A program made the translations under genes and the position numbers. 64,000 nucleotides of DNA. Source: Pseudomonas sp. 10S4. GTDB taxonomy: Bacteria > Pseudomonadota > Gammaproteobacteria > Pseudomonadales > Pseudomonadaceae. Where the stretch lies: NCBI RefSeq assembly GCF_034344865.1, contig NZ_CP133774.1:310001-374000 (forward strand), read 5' to 3'. A model generated the notes under the pieces. The model was not told the origin of the DNA. It did no database searches and saw only the letters and a program-made list of their open reading frames with translations. Of the stretch, positions 27,761 to 37,540 are shown piece after piece. The first letter of the stretch is position 1. Each line of letters starts with the position of its first letter.

Positions 27761-28855
27761 TCAATCGTCGCTGACGGTGATGTTCGGCATCGCCGGTGTT
27801 GCCGCTTCCTGCAATACAATCCGCGCGCCGACATGGCGGGCCAGTTCCTGGTACACCATCGCAATCGGACTGTCCGGCTCGGCGATCACCGTTGGCTTGC
27901 CGCCGTCGGCCTGTTCGCGGATGGTCATCGCCAGCGGCAACGAGGCCAGCACTTCGACGCCGTACTGGTTGGCCAGTTTCACACCGCCGCCCTCACCGAA
28001 CAGATGCTCGGCATGCCCGCAGTTGGAGCAGATGTGCACGGCCATGTTTTCCACTACGCCCAGCACCGGAATGTTGACCTTGCGGAACATCTCCACGCCT
28101 TTGCGCGCGTCCAGCAGTGCCAGGTCTTGCGGGGTGGTGACAATGACAGCTCCGGCCACCGGGACTTTTTGCGCCAGGGTCAGTTGGATGTCACCGGTGC
28201 CTGGCGGCATGTCGATGACCAGATAATCCAGATCGCCCCACGCGGTTTGTGTCACCAGTTGCAGCAAGGCGCCAGAAACCATCGGACCGCGCCAGACCAT
28301 CGGCGTGTTGTCGTCGGTCAGGAACGCCATGGACATCACTTCAACGCCATGGGACTCGATCGGAATGAACCACTTCTGATCCTTGACCTTTGGTCGGGTG
28401 CCTTCGGGGATACCGAACATGATGCCCTGGCTCGGGCCGTAGATGTCTGCGTCGAGAATCCCGACCTTGGCGCCTTCACGGGCCAGCGCCAAAGCCAGGT
28501 TGGCGGCGGTGGTGGATTTTCCAACGCCACCCTTGCCGGACGCCACGGCGACCACGTTCTTGACGTTGGCCAGGCCCGGGATCTGTGCCTGGGCCTTGTG
28601 CGCGGCGATCACGCTGGTGATCTCGACGCGAGCGGTCGTCACCCCGTCCAGCCCTTCAATGGCCATTTGCAGCAACTGCGCCCAGCCACTTTTGAACAGA
28701 CCGGCGGCGTAACCGAGCTCGAGCTGGACGCTGACGCGATCGCCCTGGATGTCGATGTTGCGCACGCACCCGGCGCTGACCGGGTCCTGGTTCAGGTAAG
28801 GGTCGGTGTATTGGCGAAGGACGGCTTCCACCGCTGCGCGATTGACGGCGCTCAT
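27761..28855 (-). CDS. mrp: Mrp/ApbC-family Fe-S cluster carrier ATPase
   Basis: The ATG after GGAGTTGCCC gives 364 residues. An N-terminal MIP18-like domain (about 1-90) is followed by the P loop GKGGVGKSTTAANLALAL, DADIYGPS, PPGTGD and the CxxC pair CSNCG (near residue 270) that binds a bridging [4Fe-4S] cluster. It carries clusters to target enzymes in the cytosol. It is divergent from metG, as in other Pseudomonas. Confidence 0.94.
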   Translation of the reverse strand: MSAVNRAAVEAVLRQYTDPYLNQDPVSAGCVRNIDIQGDRVSVQLELGYAAGLFKSGWAQLLQMAIEGLDGVTTARVEITSVIAAHKAQAQIPGLANVKNVVAVASGKGGVGKSTTAANLALALAREGAKVGILDADIYGPSQGIMFGIPEGTRPKVKDQKWFIPIESHGVEVMSMAFLTDDNTPMVWRGPMVSGALLQLVTQTAWGDLDYLVIDMPPGTGDIQLTLAQKVPVAGAVIVTTPQDLALLDARKGVEMFRKVNIPVLGVVENMAVHICSNCGHAEHLFGEGGGVKLANQYGVEVLASLPLAMTIREQADGGKPTVIAEPDSPIAMVYQELARHVGARIVLQEAATPAMPNITVSDD

Positions 28856-28937
28856 GGGCAACTCCGATAGCAAGACTGGAAAATCAGGCGGGTATCCTAC
28901 GCCGGACATACATTTGTGGCGAACAGATTACTGTGGC

Positions 28938-29090
28938 TGGAAAGCTTTCTTGTGGTGAGGGGCTTGCCCCGTTGGGCAGCGAAGCAGCCCCAGGAACCAG
29001 CGCACGCAATCTGACAGATACACCGCATTCACCGGTTTTACGACTGCTGCGCAGCCGAACGGGGGCAAGCCCCCTCGCCACAAAAGCATC
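28938..29090. repeat. Long inverted REP/BIME-type repeat
   Basis: GTGGTGAGGGGCTTGCCCCGTT and AACGGGGGCAAGCCCCCTCGCCAC form the arms, about 100 bases apart, between divergent mrp and metG. It lies in their shared promoter region, which is unusual for REP elements, most of which follow genes. Confidence 0.8.
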
Positions 29091-29183
29091 CTCGCTGCAG
29101 CAGAGCCTCTCGCCACAGGGGTGAAAAATATACGCCAGCGCTTTATAGTGGCCGACCTCCGTTTCATCAAGTAGCCGAGCCCC

Positions 29184-31235
29184 ATGTCCGAGCCACGCAA
29201 GATCCTCGTCACCAGCGCCCTGCCCTATGCCAATGGTTCGATCCATCTTGGCCACATGCTGGAATATATCCAGACCGACATGTGGGTGCGCTTCCAGAAG
29301 CACCGCGGCAATCAATGCATTTATGTCTGCGCCGACGACGCTCACGGCTCGGCCATCATGCTGCGCGCGGAAAAGGAAGGCATCACCCCGGAACAACTGA
29401 TCGCCAACGTCCAGGCTGAACACAGCGCCGACTTTGCCGAGTTCCTGGTGGACTTCGACAACTTCCACTCCACTCACTCCGAAGAAAACCGTGAGCTGTC
29501 GAGCCAGATCTACCTGAAGCTGCGTGACGCCGGGCACATTGCCCAGCGCTCGATCACGCAGTACTTCGACCCGGAAAAGAAAATGTTCCTGGCCGACCGC
29601 TTCATCAAGGGCACCTGCCCGAAATGCGGCACTGAAGACCAGTACGGCGACAACTGCGAAAAATGCGGTGCAACCTATGCACCGACCGACCTGAAGGATC
29701 CGAAGTCGGCGATTTCCGGCGCCACCCCGGTACTCAAGGATTCCCAGCACTTCTTCTTCAAACTGCCGGACTTCCAGGAAATGCTGCAAGCCTGGACCCG
29801 CAGCGGCACCCTGCAAGATGCCGTCGCCAACAAAATCGCCGAATGGCTGGATGCCGGTCTGCAACAGTGGGACATCTCCCGCGACGCACCGTACTTCGGT
29901 TTCGAGATTCCGGGCGAGCCGGGCAAGTACTTCTACGTGTGGCTGGACGCGCCGATCGGCTACATGGCCAGCTTCAAGAACCTTTGCGCCCGTCGTCCGG
30001 ACCTGGACTTCGACGCGTTCTGGGCCAAGGATTCCACGGCCGAGCTGTACCACTTCATCGGCAAGGACATCGTCAACTTCCACGCATTGTTCTGGCCAGC
30101 GATGCTCGAAGGCGCCGGTTTCCGTAAACCGACCGGTATCAATGTGCATGGCTACCTGACTGTAAACGGTCAGAAAATGTCCAAATCCCGCGGCACCTTC
30201 GTCAAGGCCCGGACCTACCTGGACCATCTGTCGCCGGAATACCTGCGCTACTACTACGCGGCCAAGCTGGGCCGTGGCGTCGACGACCTGGACCTGAACC
30301 TCGAAGACTTCGTGCAGAAGGTCAACTCCGACCTGGTGGGCAAAGTCGTCAACATCGCCAGCCGTTGCGCAGGGTTCATCCAGAAAGGCAACGCCGGAGT
30401 GCTGGTGGCGGGTAACGCCGCGCCGGAACTGACCGACGCGTTCCTGGCTGCTGCGCCAAGCATCGCCGACGCCTACGAAGCCCGCGACTTCGCCCGCGCC
30501 ATGCGCGAGATCATGGGCCTGGCCGACCGCGCCAACGCCTGGATCGCCGACAAGGCACCGTGGTCGCTGAACAAACAGGAAGGCAAGCACGACGAAGTCC
30601 AGGCCATCTGCGCTTTGGGCATTAACCTGTTCCGCCAACTGGTGATCTTCCTCAAACCGGTTCTGCCGCTGCTGGCTGCCGACGCCGAGGCGTTCCTGAA
30701 CGTCGCGCCGTTAACCTGGAACGATCACGCCACCCTGCTCAGCAATCATCAGCTGAACGAGTTCAAACCGTTGATGACTCGCATCGACCCGGTAAAAGTG
30801 CAAGCCATGACCGACGCCTCGAAAGAAGACCTGACCGCCAGCGCAACCGATACCGGCGAAACTGCACCGGCCGGCAACGGTGAACTGGTCAAGGAACCTC
30901 TGTCGCCGGAAATCGAGTTCGATGCGTTTGCCGCGGTGGACCTGCGCGTTGCACTGATCCTCAAGGCCGAAGCCGTGGAAGGCGCCGACAAACTGTTGCG
31001 CCTGACCCTGGACATCGGTGATGAACAACGCAACGTACTTTCCGGGATCAAGAGCGCTTACCCGGACCCGTCCAAGCTCGAAGGTCGCCTGACCATGATG
31101 ATCGCCAACCTCAAGCCGCGAAAAATGAAGTTCGGGATATCCGAAGGCATGGTGATGGCGGCCGGCCCTGGCGGTGAAGAAATCTACCTGTTGAGCCCGG
31201 ACAGCGGCGCCAAGCCGGGTCAGCGCATCAAGTAA
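29184..31235 (+). CDS. metG: Methionyl-tRNA synthetase
   Basis: The 683-residue enzyme charges tRNA-Met and initiator tRNA. The catalytic core has [11 protein letters not shown] (HIGH signature), the zinc module [18 protein letters not shown] (near 145-165) and [11 protein letters not shown] (KMSKS). The C terminus carries the EMAP/Trbp111-like tRNA-binding domain ([20 protein letters not shown] onward), giving the dimeric long form. Essential, single copy expected. Confidence 0.97.
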   Translation: MSEPRKILVTSALPYANGSIHLGHMLEYIQTDMWVRFQKHRGNQCIYVCADDAHGSAIMLRAEKEGITPEQLIANVQAEHSADFAEFLVDFDNFHSTHSEENRELSSQIYLKLRDAGHIAQRSITQYFDPEKKMFLADRFIKGTCPKCGTEDQYGDNCEKCGATYAPTDLKDPKSAISGATPVLKDSQHFFFKLPDFQEMLQAWTRSGTLQDAVANKIAEWLDAGLQQWDISRDAPYFGFEIPGEPGKYFYVWLDAPIGYMASFKNLCARRPDLDFDAFWAKDSTAELYHFIGKDIVNFHALFWPAMLEGAGFRKPTGINVHGYLTVNGQKMSKSRGTFVKARTYLDHLSPEYLRYYYAAKLGRGVDDLDLNLEDFVQKVNSDLVGKVVNIASRCAGFIQKGNAGVLVAGNAAPELTDAFLAAAPSIADAYEARDFARAMREIMGLADRANAWIADKAPWSLNKQEGKHDEVQAICALGINLFRQLVIFLKPVLPLLAADAEAFLNVAPLTWNDHATLLSNHQLNEFKPLMTRIDPVKVQAMTDASKEDLTASATDTGETAPAGNGELVKEPLSPEIEFDAFAAVDLRVALILKAEAVEGADKLLRLTLDIGDEQRNVLSGIKSAYPDPSKLEGRLTMMIANLKPRKMKFGISEGMVMAAGPGGEEIYLLSPDSGAKPGQRIK

Positions 31236-31254
31236 GGCTCGACTTGCCAGACCG

Positions 31255-31290
31255 ATCCCACAGTCGTGCCCGGCATGACTGTGGGATTTT
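31255..31290 (+). terminator. Intrinsic terminator of metG
   Basis: ATCCCACAGTC and GACTGTGGGAT pair perfectly (11 bp) and are followed by TTT, 20 bases after the stop. Confidence 0.88.
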
Positions 31291-31332
31291 CATGTCTGGC
31301 CCATAATATCTCTCAGGCCTGGCTTCACCTTC

Positions 31333-31411
31333 TAGGAGCTGCCGAAGGCTGCGATCTTTTGACTTTGTTTTCAAGATCAAAAGATCGCAGCCTGCGGCAG
31401 CTCCTACGGAG
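31333..31411. repeat. Inverted repeat of the GATCGCAGCC REP family
   Basis: TAGGAGCTGCCGAAGGCTGC is followed about 30 bases later by GCAGCCTGCGGCAGCTCCTA, with AAAAGATCGCAG near the centre. It lies between metG and rnfA. Confidence 0.85.
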
Positions 31412-31450
31412 TTATCAGCAGTCTGCAACACCGCGTGGATACGGACGATC

Positions 31451-32020
31451 ATGACCGAACTGCTTCTTACGCTTATCAGCGCTGCCCTGATCAACAACCT
31501 CGTGTTGCACTGGTCGCTGGGCGTCGATCCGCTGTTGAGCAGTGAGCGCGACAAGGTCCACGCACTGGGTATTTCGACGACCTGCCTGATGCTGATCGTC
31601 GGCGTATTGAGCTACTCGGCTTACCATTGGCTGCTGGTGCCGCTGCAACTGACGGCCCTGCGCCTTTTCGTGTTCCTGCCGCTGAGCGTTTTGCTGATCG
31701 CGCCGTTACTGAAGTTGCTATCCAGAATATTCCCAAAGCTTACGTTCGATGGCCTCTGGCCCCTGCTGCTGGGAAACGCTGGCGTGCTCGGGCTGACCTT
31801 GCTCAACGCCCAAGACGACAAGGGATTGCTTCACGCCAGCGTCCTGAGCCTCGGTGCCGGACTGGGTTTCTGGCTGGTGCTGAGCCTGTTCAGCGACTTG
31901 TGCCAGCGCACACGCGATAACGATGTTCCCCTGCCCTTTCGTGGCTTGCCGATCCAGTTGATCGGCGCCGGACTGATCGCAGTGGCCTTTCTCGGATTCA
32001 GTGGACTGATCAAAACATGA
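31451..32020 (+). CDS. rnfA: Divergent Rnf complex subunit A
   Basis: The 189-residue membrane protein has six predicted helices and the RnfA frame: [10 protein letters not shown] near the start, [14 protein letters not shown] in the middle and the closing [14 protein letters not shown]. In ordinary RnfA the segments read LGxCPFLGV and TTNCAVLG, and their cysteines help hold an intramembrane [2Fe-2S] cluster. Here those positions are Asp26 and Ala110. rnfA overlaps rnfB by four bases. Family call firm, electron-carrying role doubtful. Confidence 0.88.
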   Translation: MTELLLTLISAALINNLVLHWSLGVDPLLSSERDKVHALGISTTCLMLIVGVLSYSAYHWLLVPLQLTALRLFVFLPLSVLLIAPLLKLLSRIFPKLTFDGLWPLLLGNAGVLGLTLLNAQDDKGLLHASVLSLGAGLGFWLVLSLFSDLCQRTRDNDVPLPFRGLPIQLIGAGLIAVAFLGFSGLIKT

Positions 32021-33228
32021 GTCTGATTCAACGCATCGACGCCCTTTTGCCCCAGACCCAATGCGGCAAGTGCGGTCACCCCGGATGCAAGCCCTACGCC
32101 GAAGGCATTGCCAGCGGCGAGTCGATCAACAAGTGCCCGCCGGGCGGCAGCGAAACCATCGCCGCCCTGGCCGAACTGCTGAAAGTGCCGGTGCTGGAAC
32201 TGGACATCAGTCGCGGCTCGGCACCGGCGCAGATTGCCTACATCCGCGAGGCCGAATGCATCGGCTGCACCAAGTGCATACAGGCCTGCCCGGTGGATGC
32301 GATTGTCGGCGCGGCGAAGTTGATGCACACCGTTATCGTCGATGAATGCACTGGTTGCGACCTGTGCGTGGCGCCGTGCCCGGTGGATTGCATCGAAATG
32401 CGTCCACTGCCGCTGGCCACGGTGCTGCCGATTGTCGGTGGCCTGGCGTTCAGTCTTGAAGAACAACAGGCCCGAGCCACCAAGCGCAATCGTGCGCGGC
32501 GTCGCTTCGAACAGCGCAACGCCCGACTGCAACGTGAGGAGCTACAGAAAATCGCCGAGCGACAGGCCCGGGCCCAACGCGTCGCACAACCCAGCGAAGT
32601 AACGCTCGATCCGGTGCAAGCCGCGCTTGAGCGAGTCCGCGCGCAGAAAGCGGCAACGGCTGATGCGGCGTTGAAAAAAGCCAAGATCGACGTGGCGATG
32701 AGTCGGGCGCAATTGAACAAATCGCTAAAGGCGTTCGGGCATCCGCCGACCTTCGAGCAGCAGTCGCAACTGATCGTCCTGCAACAGCAATTCGAAGCTG
32801 CCGAACAGGCTCTGACACAACTGGAAAGCGCCGCACCGCCGGCCCCGGCACCTGTTGCGCCAGCGAAGGACGCGGAGCTGAAACGGGCGAAAATCCAGCT
32901 GGCCATGCGCCGCGCCGAACTGAAAAAAGCACAAACCAGCGATGCCTCGGCTGAACAAATCGAGCTACTTGAGCAAGCCCTCAAGGACGCCGAACACAAC
33001 CTGCACACGGCCGAAGCAGCGAGTGATCAACCTTTGCCTGACCTGATGCGCGTCGAAAAGCGCCCCATCGACAGCCAGCTTCGACAGCTGAAAACCGAAT
33101 TGGCCTACGCCCGTGCCGACGTCAGCAAACTGGAACGACGCACCGACACTCCCGCCGAGCAGATGGACAAGGCTCGTGCCCGACTTCAGGAAGCGGAACG
33201 CCTGGTGGAGGCTTATGTCGCCCCTTGA
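32017..33228 (+). CDS. rnfB: Rnf complex subunit B, anchorless with long repetitive tail
   Basis: The 403-residue protein starts straight at the Fe-S module (CGKCGHPGC, then CPPGG: a 4Fe-4S site) without the usual N-terminal transmembrane helix. Two ferredoxin motifs follow: [12 protein letters not shown] and [12 protein letters not shown]. After residue 150 comes about 250 residues of charged, alanine- and glutamine-rich coil with repeats of AKI-x-x-A-M-x-RA-x-L-x-K. That tail resembles the C-terminal repeats of RnfC, not of RnfB. rnfD starts inside its end. Confidence 0.88.
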   Translation: MSLIQRIDALLPQTQCGKCGHPGCKPYAEGIASGESINKCPPGGSETIAALAELLKVPVLELDISRGSAPAQIAYIREAECIGCTKCIQACPVDAIVGAAKLMHTVIVDECTGCDLCVAPCPVDCIEMRPLPLATVLPIVGGLAFSLEEQQARATKRNRARRRFEQRNARLQREELQKIAERQARAQRVAQPSEVTLDPVQAALERVRAQKAATADAALKKAKIDVAMSRAQLNKSLKAFGHPPTFEQQSQLIVLQQQFEAAEQALTQLESAAPPAPAPVAPAKDAELKRAKIQLAMRRAELKKAQTSDASAEQIELLEQALKDAEHNLHTAEAASDQPLPDLMRVEKRPIDSQLRQLKTELAYARADVSKLERRTDTPAEQMDKARARLQEAERLVEAYVAP

Positions 33229-34207
33229 ATCGGTGGACGAACGCCTTCAGCAGGCCATGAAGCTGGTGTTGCTGGCCACCGTGCCGGGGCTGCTGATGTT
33301 GTTTTGGCTGTATGGCTGGGGCGTTCTGATCAACCTGATTCTGACGGTGGTGACTGCGCTGGCAGTAGAGGCTGCGGTGCTGAAGTTGCGCCAGCGTGCC
33401 CTCACGCCAACGTTGAGCGACGGCAGCGCCCTGGTCACGGCGACGCTGCTGGCGCTGGCCTTGCCGCCTTATTGTACGTGGTGGCTGACTATCAGTGCCG
33501 CGGCGGCGGCATTGCTGTTTGGTAAACACTTGTATGGCGGCGTCGGCAAGAACCCGTTCAATCCGGCCATGCTCGGTTTTGCGCTGGTGCTGGTGACCTT
33601 CCCCCAACCAATGACGCACTGGCCGTCGTCCCATGGCATGGACCTGCTCGGCGGTCTTTCCCAGGTCTTCGGTTTCAGCTTCAGCCAGACGCCGGATGCC
33701 TGGGTCCAGGCCACGGCGCTGGACAGCTTGCGCATCAATAAAAGCCTGACCATGGATGAGCTGTTCGCCGGCAACGCCGCATTCGGTCACTTCGGCGGCT
33801 ACGGCGTGGAATGGGTGAACCTGGCATTTCTGGCCGGCGGCGCCTTTCTGCTGCAACGGCGAGTGTTCAGTTGGCATGCGCCGGTGGGCATGCTCGCCAG
33901 CCTGTTCGTTATCAGTCTGTTGTGCTGGAACGGTTCGGGCTCCGACTCCCATGGCTCGCCGCTGTTTCATCTACTGACTGGCGCGAGCATGCTGGGCGCA
34001 TTCTTTATCGTGACGGAACCGGTGTCCGGCGCCAGAAGCCCCAGTGCCCGACTGCTGTTCGGCGTGGGGGTTGGCCTGCTGACCTACTTGATCCGAACCT
34101 GGGGCGGCTACCCGGACGGCGTGGCATTTGCCGTGCTGTTGATGAACCTCTGTGTGCCGGCGCTGGAGCGATTTGTCGCCGCCCGGCAAGAGCGAACGGC
34201 ATCATGA
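33215..34207 (+). CDS. rnfD: Rnf complex subunit D (flavin-bearing)
   Basis: The start at ATG 33215, inside the end of rnfB and after GGTGGAGGCTT, gives 330 residues, about the usual length. Ten hydrophobic helices are likely. [20 protein letters not shown] is the family hallmark. The covalent FMN threonine lies in VQATAL (Thr167); typical RnfD reads SGATPL, so the T is kept while its neighbours vary. rnfC should precede this gene but does not. Confidence 0.9.
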   Translation: MSPLESVDERLQQAMKLVLLATVPGLLMLFWLYGWGVLINLILTVVTALAVEAAVLKLRQRALTPTLSDGSALVTATLLALALPPYCTWWLTISAAAAALLFGKHLYGGVGKNPFNPAMLGFALVLVTFPQPMTHWPSSHGMDLLGGLSQVFGFSFSQTPDAWVQATALDSLRINKSLTMDELFAGNAAFGHFGGYGVEWVNLAFLAGGAFLLQRRVFSWHAPVGMLASLFVISLLCWNGSGSDSHGSPLFHLLTGASMLGAFFIVTEPVSGARSPSARLLFGVGVGLLTYLIRTWGGYPDGVAFAVLLMNLCVPALERFVAARQERTAS

Positions 34208-34815
34208 ACCGAGCGATCAGCGTTGTGACATTGGTGTTGTTGGCCGGACTGGGGATCGGGGCGACGTATCTTGTGCAGCACACCAGCGCAGCGCGGATTG
34301 CCACTGAACAGCGCCTGATCGACAGCCGCACGTTGCTGGACATGCTGCCCCCAGGCAGCTACGACAACCAACCGTTGGAACAACCGCTGGCCCTCGAAAA
34401 CGTCCCGCTGACCAACAGCACACTGCTCGGGGGTTATTGGGTGACCCTCGCTGGCCAACCCAGCGCCGTGTTGCTACGTAGCCAGACTTTGGGTTACACC
34501 AGCACCATCGAGTTGCTGATCGCCATCGACGCCAACGGCAAGCTACTGGGGGTCAAGACCCTCAAACAAGCAGAAACACCGGGCTTGGGAGGCCGGCTCG
34601 CCGACTGGCCAAATGCCTGGCTGCACATCTTTACCGGCAAGTCGCGTACCGACCCTGCCGACAATGGCTGGGCGCTGAAGAAGGATCAGGGGCAATTCGA
34701 TCAAATGGCCGGAGCGACCACGACCTCAAGGGCGGTGATCAACACTGTCCATGATGCGTTGCGCTATTTCGATGAACATCGGCAACAACTGGTGGGAAGC
34801 AACGCCCATGAATAA
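34204..34815 (+). CDS. rnfG: Rnf complex subunit G (flavin-bearing)
   Basis: The 203-residue protein has one N-terminal transmembrane helix (about 5-25) and an FMN-binding domain. TLKQAETPGLGGRL and the closing AGATTTSRAVINTVHDAL are typical; the flavin-attaching Thr is at 172 in GATTTS (usual SGAT). ATG overlaps the rnfD stop by four bases. Confidence 0.9.
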   Translation: MNRAISVVTLVLLAGLGIGATYLVQHTSAARIATEQRLIDSRTLLDMLPPGSYDNQPLEQPLALENVPLTNSTLLGGYWVTLAGQPSAVLLRSQTLGYTSTIELLIAIDANGKLLGVKTLKQAETPGLGGRLADWPNAWLHIFTGKSRTDPADNGWALKKDQGQFDQMAGATTTSRAVINTVHDALRYFDEHRQQLVGSNAHE

Positions 34816-35386
34816 GGTATCGGTACAGAACTCGCTGATGCTGGCGCCGCTGATCGGTGCCACCGGCTCCCTGATGTCCGCCTTAGGCCTGTGCGTGACG
34901 TTCGTGGTGGTGATTGCTGCTTATGACCTGGGGATGGGGCCGTTGCGCGCCCGACTCGATCCGTCGGCACGCTTGAGCGCCGGCGTCCTGCTCGCGGCGA
35001 CGCTGACCAGTTGTGTTGAACTCGCCGGACAATCCTGGTCGCTGCAATGGCAGCAACACCTGGGGATGTATGCCGGGTTGATCGCGCTGCAATGCGTGGT
35101 ACTGGAAAACAATGGCTTCTTCCAGAGCTCGCGGCACGACCGTGTGCGCCTGTGCGCCCTATTCAGTGCGTTGATGGTGAGCTTGGGCCTGTTGCGCGAG
35201 CTCATCGGCAACGGCACCCTCGGTGCTCATCTGTCCTGGCTGACCGGCGCAACAGACTGGCCCGGCTTGGTGCTGACCGCTGATGGAGGCTTGCGCCTGG
35301 CTACGCTGGCCCCCGGCGGATTCATACTGCTGGGACTGTTGATTGCCGCCAGGCAAGCCTGGTCTCGCCCGAGCCCCTCAAACTGA
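34808..35386 (+). CDS. rnfE: Divergent Rnf complex subunit E
   Basis: The 192-residue protein shares the six-helix fold of RnfA. NSLMLAPLIGATGSLMSALG stands where ordinary RnfE has N-PVLVQLLGLCPLLAVS, so the first cluster cysteine is lost (Thr19 region). The second, in GLIALQC (Cys96), is kept, and LLRELIGNGTLG matches well. It overlaps rnfG by eight bases. Confidence 0.85.
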   Translation: MNKVSVQNSLMLAPLIGATGSLMSALGLCVTFVVVIAAYDLGMGPLRARLDPSARLSAGVLLAATLTSCVELAGQSWSLQWQQHLGMYAGLIALQCVVLENNGFFQSSRHDRVRLCALFSALMVSLGLLRELIGNGTLGAHLSWLTGATDWPGLVLTADGGLRLATLAPGGFILLGLLIAARQAWSRPSPSN

Positions 35387-35411
35387 CCACTTTCGAGGAA
35401 ACGCATCATCC

Positions 35412-36050
35412 ATGAATGCCGCAAAACGTTATGAAATCTTCCGCAGGCTTCACGAAGACAACCCGGAACCGAAGACCGAACTGGCGTACTCCTCACCGTT
35501 CGAACTGCTGATTGCCGTGATTCTGTCGGCGCAGTCCACCGATGTCGGCGTCAACAAGGCCACGGCAAAATTGTATCCGGTGGCCAATACCCCGGCAGCC
35601 ATCCATGCCTTGGGGGTCGAAGGGCTGTCGCAGTACATCAAGACTATCGGCCTGTTCAACAGCAAGGCCAAGAATGTGATCGAAACGTGCCGCTTGCTGG
35701 TAGAGCGCCATGGCGGCGAAGTCCCGCAAACCCGTGAGGAGCTGGAAGCGTTGCCAGGCGTTGGCCGCAAGACTGCCAACGTGGTGCTGAACACGGCATT
35801 TCGTCAACTGACCATGGCCGTGGACACCCATATTTTCCGGGTCAGCAACCGTACCGGGATTGCACCAGGCAAGAATGTGGTCGAGGTGGAGAAGAAGCTG
35901 ATGAAATTTGTGCCCAAGGAGTTTCTGCTCGATTCCCATCATTGGCTGATCCTCCATGGACGCTACGTCTGCCTGGCCCGCAAGCCCCGCTGCGGCAGTT
36001 GCCGGATCGAGGACTTGTGCGAATACAAGCAAAAGACCTCGGACGATTGA
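35412..36050 (+). CDS. nth: Endonuclease III
   Basis: The 212-residue DNA glycosylase/lyase removes oxidised pyrimidines. Visible are the helix-hairpin-helix LEALPGVGRKTANVVLN with catalytic Lys (about 120), the catalytic Asp in VDTHIFRVSNR (about 138), and the C-terminal [4Fe-4S] loop CLARKPRCGSCRIEDLC. It follows rnfE, as in many gamma-proteobacteria. Confidence 0.96.
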   Translation: MNAAKRYEIFRRLHEDNPEPKTELAYSSPFELLIAVILSAQSTDVGVNKATAKLYPVANTPAAIHALGVEGLSQYIKTIGLFNSKAKNVIETCRLLVERHGGEVPQTREELEALPGVGRKTANVVLNTAFRQLTMAVDTHIFRVSNRTGIAPGKNVVEVEKKLMKFVPKEFLLDSHHWLILHGRYVCLARKPRCGSCRIEDLCEYKQKTSDD

Positions 36051-36156
36051 GGCACTATTAGATTTATTGATTTACCGATTGAAAAAATCTTTTTTACCCG
36101 CCGGGAGAATGTCGATATAAGGAGCCCCAAAGGCAGTCTTAGCCTGGAGTAACAAA

Positions 36157-36335
36157 ATGAGTACTGGCAAAGAGCAATTGGACGTAGAAGACGACTTCCC
36201 CCCGTTGAGGCCGATGACGCTGAACCGGTGGTTGAAGTGGCGAAGACCAACCTGAGCAAGCGCCGCACCATCGACAATCTGCTGGAGGAGCGCCGACTGC
36301 AAAAGCAATTGGCCGATTACGATTTTGATCTATGA
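36157..36335 (+). CDS. PA3496-like small protein (frameshifted as read)
   Basis: The ATG after GGAGTAACAAA starts STGKEQLDVEDDF. The frame then slips at a run of six C (36198-36203); with one C added it continues as VEADDAEPVVEVAKTNLSKR, RTIDNLLEERRLQKQL and ends YDFDL at TGA 36333-36335, 59 residues. That C-terminal phrase is the hallmark of the small PA3496 family, which follows nth in Pseudomonas and has been linked to envelope integrity. Too short and broken to be called by length alone. Confidence 0.7.
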
Positions 36336-36342
36336 CACCTGA

Positions 36343-36367
36343 AAGCCTCCCGAAACGGAGGCTTTTT
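36343..36367 (+). terminator. Intrinsic terminator after the PA3496-like gene
   Basis: AAGCCTCC-CGAAAC-GGAGGCTTTTT, seven bases after the stop; convergent with the response regulator gene. Confidence 0.88.
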
Positions 36368-36378
36368 ACTATGTGCCG

Positions 36379-37005
36379 TCATACCAGGCCATTGCGCTGG
36401 GCCAGCTCGATCAGGTCCACCAGCGAGCGGGCATTGAGCTTTAGCAATAACCGGGTTTTGTAAGTACTGACAGTTTTGTTGCTGAGAAACATTCCATCGG
36501 CAATCTCCTTGTTTGTTTTCCCCCGAGCCAGTTGCTGCAACACCATCATTTCCCGCCCCGACAATCGATCCACCATATCGGCCTCACTGGCATTGCCCAG
36601 GCTGGACCGAACCGTATGCAAGGCTTGATTAGGGAAGTAGCTGTAACCCGACAATACAGCTTTGATAGCACTGAGCAATTCAGTGAGATCCTGTTGCTTG
36701 CAAACATAACCAGCAGCACCCGATTGCATGCAGCGCATTGAAAAATGCCCTGGTGCCTGGGAAGTCAGCACCAACACTTTCAACGGCGAAGCCACTGATG
36801 TCAGACGCGCGATGACTTCCAGCCCATCCAGTTTCGGTATACCAATATCCAGAATGACAATGTCCGGCATAAGTTCGCGAGCAAGTTGCAATGCATCCAC
36901 ACCATTGTCTGTTTCTGCGATGACTTCGTAGCCATGACGTTCCATTAGCAAACGCACCGCAAGACGAATGACAGGGTGATCATCCACGATCAGCACTTTA
37001 TTCAT
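36379..37005 (-). CDS. NarL/LuxR-type response regulator
   Basis: The ATG after TTGGACTTGCCC gives 208 residues. The receiver domain (1-120) has DDHP and the acceptor Asp in DIVILDIGIPKLDG (about residue 54), with Lys in GYVCKQQDL. A LuxR-type helix-turn-helix (LSGREMMVLQQLARGKTNKEI then SNKTVSTYKTRLLLKLN) ends it. No kinase gene is adjacent, so its sensor is unknown. It resembles BvgA/EvgA-type regulators. Confidence 0.9.
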   Translation of the reverse strand: MNKVLIVDDHPVIRLAVRLLMERHGYEVIAETDNGVDALQLARELMPDIVILDIGIPKLDGLEVIARLTSVASPLKVLVLTSQAPGHFSMRCMQSGAAGYVCKQQDLTELLSAIKAVLSGYSYFPNQALHTVRSSLGNASEADMVDRLSGREMMVLQQLARGKTNKEIADGMFLSNKTVSTYKTRLLLKLNARSLVDLIELAQRNGLV

Positions 37006-37540
37006 GGGCAAGTCCAATTTTCGCTGTTCGAATTTTTAGAGCCCGCACAATATCCTAGTCGTTTCACCCGTGGGATGCCGTACCCCCGGGCATCCACACC
37101 GAGAGACATTCCCTACAAGCAACACGGACAAGTCCTACAAAAAAGCCGTGGATATAAGGCGTTTTAAAACCTCCAAATTTAAGAGTGTGCCGCTTTCTGC
37201 CGACTTTTTTGTATCTGCTTACAACCAACGCTTCGCACAACCGTCAGCCTCGCAACTAACCAAACACCCAGCGCTCAAAGGCCCACGCTTAAAGGCAACC
37301 GATATTTTCAATACAAAACACAATCCATCAAATATTTTTTAACATTAAAATAAAATAAACCATAGAAAATAAAAATTTTTGAAACAAGAAGATCCGACAT
37401 ACAACAAACACGAGCATTACAGTAACTCCATATAATCACAGAAGGAACATCTCCAAAAATCATTACCAAGAACTCAAACAAACAATCTTCACCCCCCTTT
37501 ATCGACAAGAGAAAAAGACGTTATTCCATGAGAAAAAAAC
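37006..37540. other. Gene-poor AT-rich stretch
   Basis: The 535 bases between the response regulator and the next frame contain no supported gene. AT content rises sharply from about 37,290 (runs of A and T around 37330-37400), unlike the GC-rich surroundings, which suggests acquired DNA or an AT-rich promoter. Confidence 0.6.

Noticed and set aside
28884..30638. 584-residue open frame opposite metG
   Set aside because: Shadow of metG, which is unmistakable on the other strand.
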